Source: Prorocentrum cordatum (taxonomy: Eukaryota > Sar > Dinophyceae > Prorocentrales > Prorocentraceae). From it: a stretch of 64,000 nt of DNA. Positions 22,866 through 32,196 of this stretch are shown here, piece after piece. Location: NCBI GenBank assembly GCA_963575745.1, contig CAUYUJ010004780.1, positions 78,501 to 142,500 on the forward strand, read 5' to 3'. The notes beneath the pieces were generated by a model, which saw nothing but the letters and a program-made list of their open reading frames with translations, was not told where the DNA came from and ran no database searches. A program made the position numbers and the translations under genes. Position 1 is the stretch's first letter. The number at the start of each line of letters is the position of its first letter.

Positions 22866-23620
22866 TCATGTAACCTTGCATGTGGCCGTGCTTCCGCTGG
22901 AGGCGGGGGCGGGGCGGCGCGACGCCGCTTTCCCCTTGTCCGCGTCGTCCTGCGACACGCGGAGGGTCAGATCAGTTACCAGCTCCAGAGCCGCTGTGTG
23001 CGCCTCTTGTCGCATCGTAACTGCTGGCGCCAACTGGGTCTCGGGGATGTCTACGTGAAGGTAGAGGTGCACGTAGCCGTGCCTCTCCCCAGGGTCTCTG
23101 TCGAGCTGGCGGTAACTCTGCTGGTGCGGGCACCTCATCGAAGAAGTCGCCTGGTGCCGCTGCTGGCGCAGCAGCAGCAACAGCAGGTGCAGGTGCCCCT
23201 TCCGCCGGTGCTGGCGCAGCCGGTGGAGCTTGTCCGTGGTTGTCTGGCAGTTGCCACGGTTGGGCAAATCTACACTTGCCTGGCGTCAGCAGGTGGCCTC
23301 GCTGTTTTTGCCACAGTCCTTTCTGCTTGCAGTTTGGCCATGCCCAATAATAGGGTCGCTTGTCATACCAACGGCATAGACGTGGGTTTCGGTTGTGACT
23401 TGGTGAGTTAATTTGAATGTTGTCGACACAAGCTGGGCAACCAAGTTCTCCCGATGGTGGTCGTCTGATGGATCCGTCCTCGTCCCGTGGCATCGCGGGG
23501 TCATCGAGGTCGAATCCAGCACTGTTGGCCACAGAGGTGTTTGCATAATGCCAGTCGGCAAAGGGGTTGTTGCCTCGTGCATAGCGGGACTTTGCAATAT
23601 GTGCTGAATCTACGATCAGA
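22866..23620 (-). pseudogene. Retroelement 1: gag-like region with Cys/His zinc-binding repeats
   Basis: In the minus-strand frame 22972-23907 the segment at about 23180-23460 reads GCPACVDNIQINSPSHNRNP, LCRWYDKRPYYWAWPNCKQK and HLLTPGKCRF. This is two tandem C-x2-C ... H ... C modules, the second with its first Cys replaced by Ala (WAWPNC). A Pro/Ala-rich linker (about 23050-23180) follows. Similar modules occur in copia-like polyproteins of dinoflagellates, where I take them to bind nucleic acid. The frame is open into the LTR-like sequence at 23780-23925, so the true start is unclear. Confidence 0.45.
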
Positions 23621-23779
23621 GATTGCATCTTTGGAGTATAGTGGGCCGCCTGTGCCAGTTCTCGGTTGCACGCTTGCGCGTGCTCACGATTACCTGAACA
23701 TAGTTTGCTCGCGAATGGTCTGAGAATGGCGCGATGATTGGCCATTGAGTTTGCAGGGTTCTTGATGAGAGTGCCGCAT

Positions 23780-23925
23780 TGCAGATCGGGCCTCTGGAAA
23801 GGGGGCGCACGCCCCCTCCCTTCCTCGCCAGAGGCAAGCCCAAATGGCGCAGACACAACACGCACGATACGCACACGCATGTCAATGTTATGCCAACGAG
23901 GGCCCACTCGGGGCCCAAATCAGCA
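23780..23925 (-). repeat. LTR-like repeat, copy B (3' end of retroelement 2)
   Basis: These 146 bp match 30876-31019 over their full length. Shared blocks include CGCCCCCTC, CCTCGCCAGAGGCAAG, ACACAACACGCACGATACGC and CGAGGGCCCACTCGGGGCCC. On the minus strand it begins TGCTGATTTGGGCCCC and ends GGCCCGATCTGCA, a TG...CA layout with imperfect inverted ends. It sits about 180 bp beyond the end of the retroelement 2 coding remnant. Confidence 0.7.
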
Positions 23926-23999
23926 CTGATACACAACTAAAACTCGTGCGCCATTGAGGCTGCACCGGCCCACTAGGGCCCCCCCTAAACACAAAAGCG

Positions 24000-24852
24000 C
24001 GCCATGGCCGCATCGCGGCCTCGAAGAAATTGAAAAAAAATACCTGCCACGGGCAGACGGCTTGGCACGGCCCGGGGCGGCGGCGGCGCCAGCTGCGGCG
24101 GTCGGCTCAGAGGCTGGCTCGCCCTCCCCTGCCCCAGGGCCCATCTCCTTGTCCACGGGCGGGAGAAGGTACTTCTTCGGAGCACGAAACTCTCGGATCA
24201 TCACGCGAACGAACCTCATGCGCTCCTCCTCGTACCCCTCCAGCTCTTCGTTTCCCCACTCGCTGAGACGCTCGATGGCCTGAGAGAACTCTGGATCGTC
24301 CGGCCTCCTCGATGAAACGACACTTCGCGCGTCCGAATCGGACAGACCTGGGCCCTCGTAGCTGTGCTCGGCTGGAATCCTCCGGGCCGCGGTCGCCTCT
24401 CGCCTCTCGCATGCCCTCCCGCATCTCCAGATCCTTGTCCATCAGCAGAGCGGCGTACGCACTGTCCCACGCGTCTAGGCACATCAAGGCTGCGTCTCGA
24501 CTATCGCAGCCGCCCTGATCGCTAGGTTGCCGGCCCCCTTGCTCCATGTCGCCGTCACCTCGATGCGGCCCCTTTGGTTTTCGACATCTCCTAACGTCAG
24601 CATGATCGTCACTACTTTGCACGTCGTGCCCAAATGTCGCACAGGCTCCACTTGAATGCTCTCGAAGATGCTCCTGACTTGATCCTCGGACAGCCTGCTC
24701 TCGAACTGGAACATCCTCCTTGGGCCGCGACCTGGCGGATGCGGTCTCAGGATGCTCGGGCGGCCGGCCTGAACTCGCCTTCTCGGTTCGGGCCGAAAAA
24801 AGCTGACGAAGGACGCGCTCTTGAGCTGTGGCCATGACGGCTGGTTCATCTG
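24000..24852 (-). pseudogene. Retroelement 2: 3' coding end and tail
   Basis: The start of frame 24107-24865 (YQLADEPAVMATAQERVLRQ) resembles the last residues of copia RNase H domains, so pol probably stops shortly after 24780. Beyond it two overlapping frames are open (24484-24849 includes RLSEDQVRSIFESIQVEPVR and TCKVVTIMLTLGDVENQRGR). I cannot assign these; they may be a further ORF or 3' UTR of the element. An A-run lies at 24031-24038. Confidence 0.4.
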
Positions 24853-25044
24853 CTAGCTGGTACACCCCTGCTTGTCATCGCAGTTATCAACGCGTCGGCT
24901 GGCTCGGCTCGGTTTTTCTTTAGTTCGAATATCAGCTAGCTGTAGAGCAGAGGGAACCCAACGATATCTCACGCCCAATCGTCGCACACTCTCTTTGGTC
25001 ATAACCAGATCCACCGATCGGAACATGCGCCAGCACTCCCACAA
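24853..25044 (-). pseudogene. Retroelement 2: RNase H segment
   Basis: The frame reads DLVMTKESVRRLGVRYRWVP, SALQLADIRTKEK. The W-V-P-x-x-x-Q-L-A-D-x-x-T-K block is characteristic of the C-terminal RNase H of Ty1/copia pol, where the Asp is a catalytic acid. The rest of RNase H should lie at 25.1-25.6 kb, where frames are broken. Confidence 0.6.
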
Positions 25045-25647
25045 CTGATGATATGGTCATACAATGATCTACAGTCCGTCACCGCAATAGGGGTCAACAT
25101 GGGCATGAAGTCAGAGCGCCGACGCAGACAGAAGTCCCCAACACTCCCCTCCAGGATCAGGCACGCTATCCACTCCAGGTGCCGTCCATCTGGGCCTGGG
25201 CCTCAGCGGCGAGGGTCGAAGGCGTCGCGCGTCGGTCGCAGACGGTAGCTCTTCCAAAAATGGGAGCTCCAGGGGCTGGGTTCGTTTCTGATCATGCTCT
25301 CGTCGGTTGTTGGGATCACGAAGCCCGCATGGGCCCCGGACTTCGTCGCGTTCTGGTTCGAGGCATCGGCGCGAGCGATGACTCGGAGTCACTCGATCGG
25401 GATCGGGGGGGTCTTCCAGGACAACCTCGAAAACTGTTTAGCTCGGCGCACGACCGTGTTCCCGTGCCACCTCGCCCACTGCGGGCTTGGGCATGCACCG
25501 TTGATTCATGGGCACCTGCACTGCAAGATCAGGACGTCACTCTCGAGCGAACCAGTTCCCACTTCCCAGCATCGCTCTGAAATCGGTGATCTCCCTCGCC
25601 GTGGCTGGGCTGTCTGGAAGGGGCCCAGGGTCTCGAGCCCGCTGGTC
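25045..25647 (-). pseudogene. Retroelement 2: broken stretch between polymerase and RNase H
   Basis: Minus-strand frames at 25111-25392, 25316-25498 and 25506-25748 are each short and in different phases. They show no clear motif, but collinearity with pol on both sides makes this decayed polymerase connection/RNase H sequence. Confidence 0.4.
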
Positions 25648-26581
25648 TCATGGACTCGGCGAACTCTTTCTGGGGCACGCTGATTTACATAGTCCTTCGG
25701 TCCTGGACCAGATACGAGCCGCGCAACTTCCCCTCGCTGGTCTTCCATATGGGGAACGGGAGCGTGAAACTGAGGTGCTGGAGAAAGGCGCTGTACGTTT
25801 TTCCACTCCCACGAGGCCGCGAGGGAGGCGGCCCTCGAACAGGAAAAACATGCACGGGTCCAGCTTGGACTGGCGCCAGCCCCCCCCCGCCATCTTTGGG
25901 CTTCCAGCCCAGCACCGCATTCCGAGACTTACCCCGCCACTGAGCCGGGGCGTCGTTGAACCCGTAGATCGGCCTGATGACCCTGGGCCGCTGGTCGGGA
26001 TGTAGGTCAGGTAGACCGCTGCGGGGCTGCTTCAGGCACAGGTCGCCGCCGTCGCGCTCGATGGGATCTGCCTCGAGGAAGGCCCCCTCCACGTCGCCGA
26101 TCTGGACCTGGAACCCGCGGGGCGCCAGCACCTGGCGGGCCACGACCTTCTCGTTCTGAGACAGCGTTGCAGACGACGTCTTTTTCTCGCGCACAAGCTG
26201 CATCTAATCTGGGCCCGTATAGCCATGACAGCACAACCGACCCGTGACCACCTCCGTACCTGAGTCGTCGATCTTGCTTGTAAGAATCACCCGGCTGCCC
26301 ACGATTCTTTCTGGGCTCGCCCGTCGGACAGCGTCGGACTCATCCCTGGTCGCTGCCGTCGGCGCCTTCTTCTTGTCGAACAGGTTGTCCATCTCCTTCC
26401 TGGCGCCGTCGGTCATCCTCCCCATGCCCTCCGAGCTCGCCCACTTCGGACCCTTACGATTGAGCCCCCTCCTGCCGCCGGCCAGCACGGCATCTTCCAG
26501 CGTCTCCTCGTTGTCCTGGTCGACGTGCAGCACGTTCAGCTCTTCCTCGTCCTCCACTGCGTCCGTCTCCACGCTCACCAT
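25648..26581 (-). pseudogene. Retroelement 2: copia-type reverse transcriptase (RVT_2)
   Basis: Frame 26204-26581 ends IVGSRVILTSKID, VVTGRLCCHGYTGPD. An in-frame TAG follows, and the same frame continues (25685-26203) with MQLVREKKTSSATLSQNEKV, QIGDVEGAFLEADPIER, PRVIRPIYGFNDAPAQW. These are the fingers/palm motifs of the RVT_2 family; D-V-x-G-A-F-L-E-A-D carries the first catalytic Asp. The overlapping frame 25648-25920 gives QSKLDPCMFFLFEG and GLVGVEKRTAPF. After GLVGV the family expects a V-D-D motif, but here the text jumps to LSFTLPFPIWKTSEGKLRGS, so the catalytic loop appears deleted. The copy cannot encode an active polymerase. Confidence 0.75.
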
Positions 26582-26596
26582 CTGCGCGCCGCTGCA

Positions 26597-27183
26597 TTAT
26601 TCCTCCAGGCGCGGGGCTTTCGCCGGATGTTTCACGGCGTCGAGCTTCAGCATCTTCTGCGGGCAAACTGCAGCTGGATCCACAGGTCGTTCCCCAGCGA
26701 TGCGTCGATGCACTTCCTGGTCGACACCGGGCTCGTCGTGCCCTTCCTGGTCAGCCTGCTCGGCCCCGTCGAAATCGTTCGTCGCCGCCTGGGGTGCCTC
26801 CGTCGCCTCCGCCCCCAACGGCGCAGGCTCGGGGGCCACCGGGGTCGTAGAGCTCGGCGCCTCGGGCTCAGGATGTGCTTCGGGGCCGCCAGCGGCCGCG
26901 CTGGGAGGTCGCTCATCCCCCGCGATGTCCATGAAACCTCTCTGCGGCCCCTGTCCGTCCATGAACTTCTCGGCCATGGCGCGCAGCTCCGGCTGGACCA
27001 CCTCCGCAGCGAGCTTCTCCTCCTGGGTGGCATGGCGCAGCTGCTCCGGCGACGCCTCGATGACCGCCCCCGGCATGGCGACCCAGTCGTTGCCCTAGAC
27101 CTCCCCCAAGACCACTGCAGACCCGCGCCATCTCGCATGAGCCTTCTTTTCCGGGATGCCACGGCCACGTCGAAATGCCGCAA
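26597..27183 (-). pseudogene. Retroelement 2: Ala/Pro/Glu-rich linker between integrase and polymerase
   Basis: Frame 26597-27076 reads EQLRHATQEEKLAAEVVQPE, MAEKFMDGQGPQRGFMDIAG, then a long A/P/E stretch and EVHRRIAGERPVDPA, ending KMLKLDAVKHPAKAPRLEE. Copia polyproteins have such an unstructured linker here. The sense frame appears continuous for about 160 codons, the best preserved stretch of this element. Confidence 0.5.
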
Positions 27184-27371
27184 CTCGGTCCCCCGCCTGA
27201 AAAGTCGATGCCACCCTGGGTCATCTGTCCAGCACCACTGTGGCCGCGTGATTGTCCACGTGCTCGAGAACTGCCGGGCGCGCGCACTGCCTGCATCTTT
27301 CCATGGCCGCGAACGGCTCGTCGCGCAGTACCGCGCTACTCGCCGCGATGTCCGGCCCCTCTTGCATCGCG

Positions 27372-28258
27372 TCAGTAGGGGCCCCCGGGTTCCTGCTCAG
27401 CGCTCTGGCACGGCGAGAACCCATGGGCCCGCAGCAGAGAGATCTTGGCCAGGATCACGGCTCGCACGCAGGCCAGCCACTCTTCATTGCACTTGGGCAG
27501 CATCTGATCCATCACCTTTTTGAGAATATCCTCGAACCAGGCCCCATGGCGTTCGACGTGTCCAACCTGCTCACGAGCTTCACCTGCGGCATCCGTCACT
27601 TCGATCCCCGTCTTCTCGATGGTATCGAGGATGTCCCGGCCGAGATTGGCCCGCCCGGCGTCGCGCTTGAGGTGCTTTGGGGCGCCGCATGGCTCGCGCC
27701 ACTTTGACGTAAACAGCTCCTTCAGCACATTGCCTGTCTCTCGAAAAAGGGAGCCATCTGCTGAAGGTCACTGCTTGGACACGCGACGTTCAGGGCCTTC
27801 ACCCTTATGTTGTCTGACCAACCGGCCAGTTCCTTGACGTCGATCTCGGCGAGCCTCTGCAGTGGCGCCACCTTGGACGGCACCTTCGCTGGCCGCGCGG
27901 CCTCAGGAAGCCGCCGGCCCTCGCGCGCCCAGCGTGAGAACTGCCGAGCCATCGCCTGCACCATCTCGCTCGAATTGGCGTGCTTCAGAATCCGCAACAT
28001 GTCCTCGTTTCTCCAGCGATCAAGCTTCGCGTGGAGCCTCCTCAATGACGTCTCCAGCGTGAGCTTCCGACATTTGATGACCTCCTCATCCTCCCATGTC
28101 GACCGCGCCTCAGGGCCAGAGAAGACAATGTCCTGTTCCAGCTGACAGAATAACGCAATCACCAGGCGCCGCCACAAACCATCTGGATACTTCTGAGAGA
28201 ACGTACTCCTCCTGTTCCCCCTTTGAGCTGCCCCAACACCACTGATGCCCCTGACCAC
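27372..28258 (-). pseudogene. Retroelement 2: integrase (zinc-binding region and catalytic core)
   Basis: Frame 27722-28258 gives SLRRLHAKLDRWRNEDMLRI, then VAPLQRLAEIDVKELAGWSD, NIRVKALNVACPSSDLQQMA and PFFE. The frame breaks near 27725. Frame 27372-27728 continues LKELFTSKWREPCGAPKHLK, RDAGRANLG, VGHVERHGAWFEDILKKVMD and VILAKISLLRAHGFSPCQ. The acids in IDVKEL, RDAGRANLG and VERHGAWFE are where I expect the D, D and E of a copia integrase. The upstream zinc finger has decayed: the second His and the C-x2-C pair expected in the VARQFSCSACESR-type position are replaced (QFSRWAREGRR). Integration of element cDNA was the ancestral role. Confidence 0.75.
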
Positions 28259-28279
28259 CCGGAGAGCGAAGCTCCTTCA

Positions 28280-28625
28280 GGTACAACTTGTTCATGTCCG
28301 AGTTGTTTGCGAAGCACCGCGGCACCATTCCTTTGACATCGGCTTCTGGGTCACCGGGCCCTGGAGACCGACCTGGCAGCCGCTGACCGATACACGGCGC
28401 ACGCCAGCGGCAGCGCACAGCGCCATCATGGATGCGCAGCTCCAAGACTTGGCAGACGTCGGAGCCTCGATCGCGACGCACCGGCCCCCCTGCATCTGCA
28501 TCCGGGCCACGACCCCGCAGAAACTGAAATATCAAACTGCTTCTTTCACCGTTTGCCGGTGCTTGGCCAGGTGTCAGCGAGCATCCTCCACCGTCAAGTT
28601 CTGCAGCGACGACAGGGCGCCGCAC
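28280..28625 (-). pseudogene. Retroelement 2: pre-integrase segment
   Basis: The frame at 28292-28510 reads MARMQMQGGRCVAIEAPTSA, KSWSCASMMALCAAAGVRRV, then VTQKPMSKEWCRGASQTTRT. This pattern, with residues ordered like a segment at 32.2-32.6 kb (FWKFAPIQEAF ... MRLCHFDIKFDRAN), recurs upstream of the integrase in dinoflagellate copia-like elements as I recall them. I do not know its function. Confidence 0.4.
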
Positions 28626-29053
28626 GGAGGACTCATGCCGACGTAGTCCGGCACCTCGGTGCGGATCAGGTGTAGCATGAGATGTCGGTCTTGGCTTCGT
28701 CTAGCATCCCAGCCGTTCTCGAGGTCGAACGAGCCGAGGCTCTCGAAGCCCATGGTCTCGAATACTGGGGTCACCCTCGGTACCGCAGACAGCTGCAAGC
28801 ACTTCGGGCGGTCTCCCACGGCCACCTGGGACGCCAGCACTCCCTTCAGGAAACCGCGCATGGCACGTCTGCTCATGACATCAAGAACGCCCGCTGTCCA
28901 AAGGACGTCGGCGTCGTCGCATGCTCCACATTCCGTCTCACCATCGACGTTACCCCCTGCAGATGTCATGCCATCTCCTACATCATCGACGTTAACCCCG
29001 GCGGACGCCATGCCATCCTTGACATCATCGACGTCACCCCCTGCGGATGTCAT
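28574..29053 (-). pseudogene. Retroelement 2: segment with 14-residue repeats and SPPC motif
   Basis: This 160-codon frame begins with three 14-residue (42-bp) repeats of the MTSAGGDVDDVKDG type. It then carries MSRRAMRGFLKGVLASQVAV, FDLENGWDARRSQDRHLMLH and YVGMSPPCGALSSLQNLTVE. The S-P-P-C-x-x-x-S-x-L-Q-N block precedes integrase in this element class. It overlaps the end of the protease-like frame by about 20 bp in a different phase, so a frameshift or truncation lies there. Confidence 0.45.
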
Positions 29054-29837
29054 GCCATCCTATTTGGCCTCTGGGCTCGGGCCCGACCCTAGCGAAAATC
29101 GCGGTCGCTTCAGCGACGAACCTCTCCATGCCCGTCACCTCCTCTGCTGTCATGACGCCCGCCTCTGCCGTCTGAATATGCCTGTGACTCTCGTTCGTCG
29201 TCTCACGCAGGTTGAGCTGATAGTGGCCGCTGGCTGCCACCTTCAGCGGCACCGACACGTCCAGCCTCGCGAAGTGGATCTCATCCTTCTCCATGTCGAT
29301 GACCGCGCCGAGGTTCTTCAGCATGGGTTTGCTCAGCAGGAGAAGGGCCCTTCCAGCAACGACGCGCCCGCGCGACACCAGTGGCTTGCCGCCGACGCGA
29401 CACTGCAGCTCGACCGTGTAGATGGAGGTCAGGGTCTCCTGGTTCCCGAACCTGACCACATATGGTTGGTCCTGCTTGATACTCTTCATCTCGAAGCCCA
29501 CCGTCTTCATGACCGTCTTCTGATCCTCCAGCGTCTCCTCGCCGATGAGGCGCTTGCCGCGCCCGGCGCCCACGACGCCGGAACCCGCTTCGTGCGCTGA
29601 CGCCGCCAGCTCTTCCAGGATCTCCTCCTCTTCCTCGGGCTCGTGCGTCGGCCGCTGGTAATATGTGATCACCTCGCCGACCTCCGAGTCGGACGACTCT
29701 GCCTCGGCCTCGAACGCACCTCTCAGCTCGTCGATCGTCGCGTCGTAGTCGTCGTCGCACAACTCGCACTCGAAGGACTCGTCCGTGCCGTCGCTCGGAA
29801 TGTACACTGACTCCGACACATCGTCGTTCACCCCCAT
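29034..29837 (-). pseudogene. Retroelement 2: protease-like region
   Basis: A 267-aa frame, acidic at its N-terminus (DDYDATIDELRGAFEAEAES), then KTVMKTVGFEMKSIKQDQPY and VVRFGNQETLTSIYTVELQC. The ending RVVAGRALLLLSKPMLKNLG, AVIDMEKDEIHFARLDVSVP and GHYQLNL corresponds to the C-terminal half of a retropepsin-like domain: an I-L-L-S-x-P-x-L-x-x-L-G-x-x-I-D pattern. The N-terminal D-T-G/D-S-G active-site loop is not visible. The same frame joins the zinc knuckle upstream through a single TGA at about 29887. Confidence 0.5.
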
Positions 29838-29888
29838 GACTACGTCCGGCCGCTGATCCTGCTGACCCTTGTCTTCTCCTTTTCCATC

Positions 29889-30074
29889 TCAAGGCGGCGG
29901 CCGTCGCTGGCGTCGCGGTTTCTTGCAGCCCCTGCTGAAGTGGCCGACCTCGTCGCCGCTGTAGCACCTCACCATTTTGGCCATTGCCGTCGTGTCTGGC
30001 TTCTTCGGGACGAACCCCCGAGACAGCTGCTCTTTCGAGATCTTACTTCGCTGATCGCGCCACGTCGCCAACAT
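29889..30074 (-). pseudogene. Retroelement 2: CCHC zinc knuckle with a lost cysteine
   Basis: The frame reads MLATWRDQRSKISKEQLSRG, FVPKKPDTTAMAKMVRC and CYSGDEVGHFSRGCKK, then a basic end. A retroviral-type knuckle is C-x2-C-x4-H-x4-C; here spacing is exact but the second Cys is Gly (codon GGC, one base from TGC). The knuckle normally packages element RNA through the gag protein. In-frame TGA directly follows the basic tail. Confidence 0.7.
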
Positions 30075-30229
30075 CTCTATGGCCTCGCTCTCGTCCAGGA
30101 TGGTGTCATCGTCGTCCTCGGCACTCTCGTGCCCGGCGACGAGCGCGTCGACGTCTGGGTTCTCGTCGGGGCCATCGGCAATGTGTGCGCCAACGGACTT
30201 GCTTTGCTGACTGGAGTCGGCCGTTCAAT

Positions 30230-30786
30230 TTGAGTGCGTCGTCCTCAGCGCCGTCGCCATACCTCGCTCCTTGCATGACCTCGTCGAGGCCGCCAGCACG
30301 ACGGCCTGGGCCTGCGGCGGCATGTGGGTGCCCTGCAGCAGTAGGAAGCCTCGAGCCATGTCTGGCAGGACCACGCCTTCGGACTCACCCGTGGCGAACG
30401 CCGCCTCAAGCCCCCACGGCGCGCCGCCATAGATTCTTTCTTGACCAGCTTCAGCGCGAACGCTTCCTGGAGCGCCTGGGCCAGCCTGTCGTGAACCGCC
30501 AGATCTGAAAACCGACTGTCCAGAGTCTCATGCACCATGTTCTCGCCGCCGTCCTGCTCGAGGTCGCCCATGTCGATCACCTCCAGCGCCTTGGCAGCTA
30601 AGTCGTCTTGTCTAACGGCGTGAACGGCACGGGCCCTAGCGCCGCGTTCGGCACCCCTTTGGCCTTCTGCGCGATGAGATAGGCTCTCGACCGCTTCTTC
30701 CATGAGCGATACTCCCTGAAAGCGTCGACGCCTGTGCCTGAGAACCGCATGACCCCACCGCCTGGTGCCTCGTCGTCCGCGGACAT
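30230..30786 (-). pseudogene. Retroelement 2: gag domain
   Basis: I take the ATG at 30786 as the start (MSADDEAPGGGVMRFSGTGV), 90 bp inside the LTR-like repeat. It continues DAFREYRSWKKRSRAYLIAQ, KAKGVPNAALGPVPF and then shifts frame near 30600 to KALEVIDMGDLEQDGGENMV, HETLDSRFSDLAVHDRLAQA. Near 30440 it shifts again to GVVLPDMARGFLLLQGTHMP, PQAQAVVLAAS. Following these three phases gives one coherent capsid-like protein of about 185 residues, so at least two frameshifts have occurred. Capsid function is inferred from position and pattern. Confidence 0.6.
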
Positions 30787-30875
30787 GCTTCACCTCGTAG
30801 CGTCCGCCGGTACTGTCCTCAGGACCTCCCAATGCGACAGCGCCTGCTATCGCGCGGCACGCTCCGCGCGACCAA

Positions 30876-31019
30876 TGCTGATTGGGCCCCTGGAGAGGGG
30901 GCGCCCGCCCCCTCTCTCCCTCGCCAGAGGCAAGCAACATGCTGCATACACAACACGCACGATACGCACAATAATGTCAATTCTCTACCACGAGGGCCCA
31001 CTCGGGGCCCAGATCAACA
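30876..31019 (-). repeat. LTR-like repeat, copy A (5' end of retroelement 2)
   Basis: These 144 bp are the partner of 23780-23925. On the minus strand it begins TGTTGATCTGGGCCCC and ends GGGGCCCAATCAGCA, so the two ends are nearly inverted repeats with TG...CA termini. The sequence after it (TTGGTCGCGCGGAGC) would be the primer-binding site region, but I cannot match it to a tRNA. Short flanking target duplications were looked for and not found. Confidence 0.7.
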
Positions 31020-31405
31020 CATATGAATCACGTAGCCCTAGCCCTGTCGAGCACTGGTCTGTTTGTCTGCTTGCAAGTGGCCTTGCGTTTGGCTGGTGTC
31101 GCCCAGGGGGCAATCTCGCCCACCCGTGCGCCAACCAGCTGACCCCCCTGAATGACATGCGTTGGAAGTCGTCTTGCATGACGGCTACCTTCCCGCAGCG
31201 CGGGGGATGTTCTCCGTGTGGCGTTTGTACCAAGCGTCGTAGTTCACACGGGAATTAAAGTACGAAGGCGAACATGCGGTTCTGCAGTTGGGTTGCAGCA
31301 TGACTATTGCGACACAGCGCGCCTGCAGATAGCGCACAACAGCCTGCTGCACTCGTAGGTTGCCCAGGTCATCGCTGGCACGCTTGTCTAGGTTACCTCC
31401 AGGAG
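31020..31405. other. No recognisable gene
   Basis: Lies between the LTR-like repeat and retroelement 3. A minus-strand frame (30985-31233) contains MQDDFQRMSFRGVSWLAHGW but shows no known domain. Confidence 0.4.
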
Positions 31406-32122
31406 TTAGCTTTCTTTTGAAAGCCAGTTGTGATATGCCGCCATTGCTACGCAGCTGTCCGTTCCACAGCAGAGGGTAGGGACAATGGTAAATATGTCGG
31501 CATGCGCGTCCGCAATGCCACTTGGGAGTGTTAAGAAGAGGCTGTCGTCATCGTCTGACTCCAGCTCTTTTCCTAGAACGTCGGAGAGCAGCGCGGCATC
31601 TCCTAGGCCATTGAGGTCGTCGCCACAGTCGCCGTTGCCATCGCCAACGTGTTTGGGTATCTTTGTCGGTTTGACGCCAGCTTCCTTATCAGCTTGTTGC
31701 TTTTCTTCCTGCTTTATCCGGGCATCGGTTGGCAATGCAGTTTGTACGTTTGGTGTGTCCACCAATATTGGAAACGTTGGAATTTCGGGTAGGCCCCCGT
31801 CGTCAAGCCCAATCGAGAGGGGAGGTATGCGATCATCTTCGGTGAACTTAACTTGAATATTGTGGCTTGGCGGCGCATGCCCCTGTCCCAGCAACGCCGG
31901 GGGAGCTACTTCCCACTGCAAACTCGCACATATAATGCTGACTCCTTTTGGCAACGGTGCTTTCCAATTGTAGGCGGTCGATTGGTCCTTGACTCTAATA
32001 TCTTCAACCACCTTCTTTTTGTCAAGGTCGAGTGCAACCCGGCGTGCTACGTCGCCCGAAAGTGGTCCGCTGTCGATGGACTGCGTGTAGTTATGCACGT
32101 TTGTATCGGTGCATGTGAACAC
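31406..32122 (-). pseudogene. Retroelement 3: unassigned 238-aa frame
   Basis: The frame has protein-like composition: LSGDVARRVALDLDKKKVVE, STAYNWKAPLPKGVSIICAS, then acidic LGKELESDDDDSLFLTLPSG. It lies downstream, in the same sense, of the pre-integrase-like segment, where integrase sequence would be expected. I do not recognise integrase motifs in it. The abrupt end near 31406 suggests the element is truncated before polymerase. Confidence 0.3.
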
Positions 32123-32196
32123 TTACAGGTAAGCTTGCGTTCCGTCTTTGCTGGTATCCTTACAGAGCTGGTCCACAAGTTGTGCTGTCAGGGATA

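Noticed and set aside
29966-29985. CACCATTTTGGCCATTGCCG as a spliced-leader relic
   Set aside because: It lies inside the conserved zinc-knuckle coding frame of retroelement 2 and is explained by that.
23780-31019. Five-base target-site duplication flanking retroelement 2
   Set aside because: CGCAT on the left and CATAT on the right do not match beyond chance, so no duplication is claimed.
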